DNA of 9,364 bases from DATJUF01 sp035524095 (GTDB lineage: Bacteria; Desulfobacterota; Binatia; Binatales; Binataceae): NCBI GenBank assembly GCA_035524095.1, contig DATKPK010000200.1, positions 1-9,364 on the forward strand, written 5' to 3'. Positions 6,956 to 9,364 of the stretch are shown piece by piece. The notes under the pieces were generated by a model, which saw only the letters and a program-made list of their open reading frames with translations, did not search any database and was not told the origin of the DNA. Position 1 is the stretch's first letter. Each line of letters starts with the position of its first letter. A program made the translations under genes and the position numbers.

Positions 6956-7087
6956 CGCAGACAATTACTTATTTCCGCCCCGCCCCACCGGCCGTTCAAT
7001 TCTTGAATTTTCAACTCGCCGTCCCCCGTTTGACCGCCGATTTCCAGGAATCTTTTAAATAATCCCGCTAAAGTGGCAGAGCTTCTC

Positions 7088-7150
7088 CTAAGTCTGCTCG
7101 TGAATCAACCGCGCCTCCCGATGCAAATCTTCCGCAAATCGGTTATTCAC
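7088..7150 (-). CDS. Possible truncated mini-ORF overlapping the dioxygenase beta stop codon
   Basis: A GTG at 7148-7150 overlaps the beta-subunit stop by four bases (GTGA), the arrangement typical of translationally coupled genes. It opens a 20-codon frame reading MNNRFAEDLHREARLIHEQT and then TAG. The amphipathic, charged sequence looks like the start of a real protein, with a faint similarity to the N-termini of ring-hydroxylase beta subunits, which carry an (F)xxxEAxLIDE pattern. No clear Shine-Dalgarno precedes it. It could be the stub of a lost third cistron, a small leader-like peptide, or chance. Confidence 0.2.
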   Translation of the reverse strand: MNNRFAEDLHREARLIHEQT

Positions 7151-7617
7151 ACTAGAAACGTCAGATTATCGATCACTTCGTCATTGTTCAGCAGCAGCAC
7201 TTTCTTGAGTGCGATCCTGAAACTATCCCCCGCCGGCCGCAGCTTATGAATCATCCGCGCCGCAAAGATATCCTGCCGCGACCTCCGCAGTTCCGCGATT
7301 ATGCAGTTCGATTCCACCGCATAACCACCCTCGCTCTCCCGCACTTCAACATTGGATATTAGCCGCCGCGTCCGCGAACGCGGCTGTTGCGCCCACGCCG
7401 CCCCGCTCGTCAGCCGATAGATTCGTTCTTCGAGCCGAGCATGATTATCGTAGATGATCATCGCCTGACGCGCCGGGTCAGCATCGTCCCGATTACACGG
7501 CACCCAGTAGAGTCCGTCTTCGGTCCACAACGCCAGCCATTCTTCATACCGATATTCGTCGATCAGCTTCGCTTCATAAAAGAGAAACTCTTCGACTTGG
7601 TCGCGCAGGCTCACCAT
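7147..7617 (-). CDS. Ring-hydroxylating oxygenase beta (small) subunit
   Basis: A 156-residue protein of the SnoaL/NTF2-like fold used by the beta subunits of aromatic-ring-hydroxylating dioxygenases; it forms the structural trimer under the Rieske alpha subunits and carries no metal. Family features are EEFLFYEAKLIDEYRYEEWL (9-28) followed by LWTEDGLYWVPC (30-41), SRTRRLISNVEV (81-92), and the closing ALKKVLLLNND (136-146) with a short LTFLV tail. The length is typical, or slightly short, for the family. ATG at 7617 has GGAG (7626-7629) at 8-base spacing; GTG at 7620, one codon upstream, is less likely. Only 14 bases separate it from the alpha-subunit stop, so the two are cotranscribed. It is the last complete gene of this transcript and converges with the sigma-factor gene. 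Confidence 0.93.
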   Translation of the reverse strand: MVSLRDQVEEFLFYEAKLIDEYRYEEWLALWTEDGLYWVPCNRDDADPARQAMIIYDNHARLEERIYRLTSGAAWAQQPRSRTRRLISNVEVRESEGGYAVESNCIIAELRRSRQDIFAARMIHKLRPAGDSFRIALKKVLLLNNDEVIDNLTFLV

Positions 7618-7631
7618 CACTGGCTCTCCGT

Positions 7632-8936
7632 CTAGTCAACTGCAGCGAGGCGTACCTCAGCGCAATCCGCTTCCTCCCCGCCGCCAGTCATGACCCGTTT
7701 CCACTCTCGCCAGATTCCGCGCTGGGTAACTTCGTCCGTCACATGGCCGACACGCGTCCCGTCCGCCTCGATCCGTTCCCGATTCATCCCGCGTGACAGG
7801 ATCAGCCACGGGTCAAGGTCGTTTCTGAATCCTACCTGCATCCGCTCGAACATCTCGAGATCGTCCGGCGCACCGAAACCCGCCGGCCCGAAAAAGCTCT
7901 CATGACCACGCAGGCGCCATTGATTCAACTCCGGTTCGACGCCTTTCAATAATGTCGGATAGAGATAAACTTCCGTTTCCTCAGGACCAATCGGACGCAC
8001 CACCCGCAACTGCACGCCGATCATCACTAGATTCGGGAACACCAGCAGATGGGTCCCGCCACTGGTCATTATCTCCTGTGCGCGCGCCTCACCGTATCTT
8101 GCCACCATCGCCGTCCGATATTCCTCGCCACCTTGCACAACATTCAGCACCTGCCCCGACTTGTTACATTCGCGATAGTCGAGCATCACGTGGCCATGGC
8201 CAAAGTCACGCGTCACGGCGATCGAGCTTCCTCCGAAATGGCGCGTCGGCGTCTTGATTCCGCGCCGTCCCATCATCCCGAAAAAGGTTTTGTGCACGAA
8301 ATTCGGATGGTACCCGTCCATCGAATTTTCGATTTGCAGCTTCCAATTCCCGCGATAGCTATATTTATGAATCCCGCCGCGCGCATCGATTTCCCCGACC
8401 GGCGACAGCTCGACAAACAAATCGATCTGCTCTCTGGCGTTGCCCAGGTATTCTTCGAGACTCATCCCTGACGGCGCGATACTTCCGAAAATAAAGCCCC
8501 GATAGTTCCCTATCCGCGGAATCGGAGTCAGCCCGTAATCTTCTTTACTGAACGAGCGATCGTACCGTTCCGGATAACTGACCGATGCCAGCCCGCCGTC
8601 ATTGCGGTACATCCAGCCATGATAGTCACAACGGAAGAACTTGGTATTCCCACGCTCGATTTGGCATACGGTATTCGCGCGATGGCGGCATCGGTTCGAC
8701 AGCAGGCGTACTTCGCCATCATGGCCGCGCACCATGATAATCGGATAGCGTCCGACCCATGCCAGCCGGTAATCTCCCGGCTCCGGAATCTCGCTCGCGT
8801 GGCCTACGAAAACCCAGCCGCGATGGAACACGCGCTCCATCTCATCTTCAAAAATCTGCTTATCAATATAGACGCGGGAATGGACTCGGTCCTCCCGTAC
8901 GAGGGCGTTGTAATCGACAGTCCCATTCGCTGCCAT
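7632..8936 (-). CDS. Rieske non-heme iron ring-hydroxylating oxygenase alpha (large) subunit
   Basis: A 434-residue oxygenase component that, with NAD(P)H-derived electrons, dihydroxylates or otherwise oxidises an aromatic or related ring. The Rieske [2Fe-2S] site is C83-x-H85 (NRCRHRA) and C103-x2-H106 (CDYHGW). The catalytic domain has D207, H210 and H215 in ENSMDGYHPNFVH, matching the bridging Asp and the two His ligands of naphthalene dioxygenase, and D358 or D359 in FGAPDDLEMFE is the likely third iron ligand. All key residues are present, so it should be active. The length fits benzoate/toluate- or biphenyl-type alpha subunits; the substrate cannot be named. The start is set at 8936 because AGGAGG (8944-8949) is seven bases from it, but only one base from the ATG at 8942. 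It forms an operon with the beta subunit; no ferredoxin or reductase gene is in view. Confidence 0.95.
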   Translation of the reverse strand: MAANGTVDYNALVREDRVHSRVYIDKQIFEDEMERVFHRGWVFVGHASEIPEPGDYRLAWVGRYPIIMVRGHDGEVRLLSNRCRHRANTVCQIERGNTKFFRCDYHGWMYRNDGGLASVSYPERYDRSFSKEDYGLTPIPRIGNYRGFIFGSIAPSGMSLEEYLGNAREQIDLFVELSPVGEIDARGGIHKYSYRGNWKLQIENSMDGYHPNFVHKTFFGMMGRRGIKTPTRHFGGSSIAVTRDFGHGHVMLDYRECNKSGQVLNVVQGGEEYRTAMVARYGEARAQEIMTSGGTHLLVFPNLVMIGVQLRVVRPIGPEETEVYLYPTLLKGVEPELNQWRLRGHESFFGPAGFGAPDDLEMFERMQVGFRNDLDPWLILSRGMNRERIEADGTRVGHVTDEVTQRGIWREWKRVMTGGGEEADCAEVRLAAVD

Positions 8937-9015
8937 AACCATCCCTCCTGAAAGCGCCTAAGCTTCGTCGGCTAACACGTCCCAATAAAACACCGCTTGC
9001 ACCTAAGACCTCTCT

Positions 9016-9044
9016 AACATAAATACCGGTCCATCCCTATTCAA
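9016..9044 (-). promoter_or_regulatory. Candidate sigma70-type promoter for the Rieske oxygenase operon
   Basis: On the minus strand, TTGAAT (9039-9044) and TATGTT (9016-9021) are spaced by 17 bases, about 80 bases upstream of the alpha-subunit start. The -35 box overlaps the stop codon of the upstream gene. The spacing is ideal and both boxes are close to consensus. This is a motif-only call. Confidence 0.4.
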
Positions 9045-9364
9045 ATTCCCATCGGTCCGTAAACCCGTACCTCAAAACCCGGAGGTCAAGGGCCATTCGG
9101 ATCAAGCTCGCGAGCTTCCTGATGCAAGTCTCGATAATCTGATTTTGAACGCTGGATCGCGGCACACTTTCGCCAAAATCGACGAGAGCTTCGCCGCGGT
9201 CAACTTCGAGTTTCTGCGCTTCAAGCCCCTCCAGAAAATTAGTCTCATCTCCTACGACGAATGAACGCCTATTCGTGATCATTCCTTCAATCTCTTCGAG
9301 CACTGACAACGCGTCGTCAATTCTGCCCGAGTTCAGGGAACCGAGACCAAGTAAACTCAGGGAT
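9037..9364 (-). CDS. C-terminal end of a protein with a TPR-like repeat (cut by window edge)
   Basis: The frame is open from the window end to the TAG at 9037-9039, giving 108 visible residues. The first 26 or so read as a tetratricopeptide-like helix pair (LGLGSLNSGRIDDALSVLEEIEGM), in which small residues, a G and an AL follow the TPR spacing. The rest is mixed helical and charged (EAQKLEVDRGEALVDFGES, then IIETCIRKLASLIRMAL) and ends WEFE. A TTG at 9309 could serve as a start, but because the frame continues upstream without a stop and the TPR pattern begins before it, the real start is probably outside the window. Such C-terminal repeats are common in large ATPase or cyclase-type regulators, but there is nothing to assign the N-terminal part. 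It is transcribed toward the Rieske operon, 100 bases away. Confidence 0.5.
   Translation of the reverse strand, partial: SLSLLGLGSLNSGRIDDALSVLEEIEGMITNRRSFVVGDETNFLEGLEAQKLEVDRGEALVDFGESVPRSSVQNQIIETCIRKLASLIRMALDLRVLRYGFTDRWEFE

Noticed and set aside
6956..7146. Bidirectional terminator between the convergent sigma-factor and dioxygenase genes
   Set aside because: Only a very small inverted repeat (TTCAA/TTGAA) is visible, with no GC-rich stem followed by a T-run on either strand.

Overview
This window looks like accessory, oxygenase-rich chromosome from a GC-rich bacterium. The gene families recall uncultured soil or subsurface lineages such as Binatota or Desulfobacterota, or actinobacteria, but no marker gene fixes the phylum, so this placement is weak. 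Most genes lie on the minus strand, with a three-gene plus-strand island in the middle.

Left edge (1-604, minus): the N-terminal 201 residues of a biotin-carboxylase (ATP-grasp) protein, cut by the window start. It resembles the fused acetyl-CoA/acyl-CoA carboxylase type. A 245-base spacer upstream of it holds a plausible sigma70-like promoter.

Central-left cluster (850-4932, minus; transcribed from 4932 toward 850): a DUF3291-like alpha/beta-barrel protein, an SCP2-like small protein, a six-helix membrane protein, and two tandem paralogous ferritin-like proteins of 382 and 368 residues. The last four genes are separated by only 23 to 61 bases. The first diiron protein keeps a complete E/ExxH/E/ExxH ligand set. 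Its downstream paralog has lost most of those ligands while keeping the fold and much of the flanking sequence. The best reading is a catalytic plus structural subunit pair, as in PaaA/PaaC or the alpha/beta subunits of methane monooxygenase hydroxylase. This is the most interesting feature here.

Plus-strand island (5056-6955): a DUF202 membrane protein, then a compact SnoaL/NTF2-fold gene plus ECF sigma factor gene. The SnoaL gene is preceded by a TGTCACA/TGTC element resembling an ECF promoter, suggesting autoregulation. The sigma factor has an extra C-terminal domain with a CX8CXC cysteine motif.

Right part (7147-8936, minus): the beta and alpha subunits of a Rieske non-heme-iron ring-hydroxylating oxygenase, with a good promoter candidate upstream. 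A short GTG-initiated ORF (20 codons) overlaps the beta stop codon and may be the stub of a lost third cistron. The right edge (9037-9364, minus) is the C-terminal end of a protein with a TPR-like repeat, cut by the window end.

Together the window suggests oxidative attack on hydrophobic or aromatic/alicyclic compounds by two oxygenase systems, with a possible lipid-carrier protein, a membrane partner and a CoA-thioester carboxylase nearby. No ferredoxin, reductase or substrate-specific regulator for either oxygenase is present in the window. There is no tRNA, rRNA, CRISPR array, transposase or clear insertion sequence. No gene-free stretch exceeds 300 bases. The 191 bases between the convergent sigma factor and dioxygenase genes show no convincing terminator.
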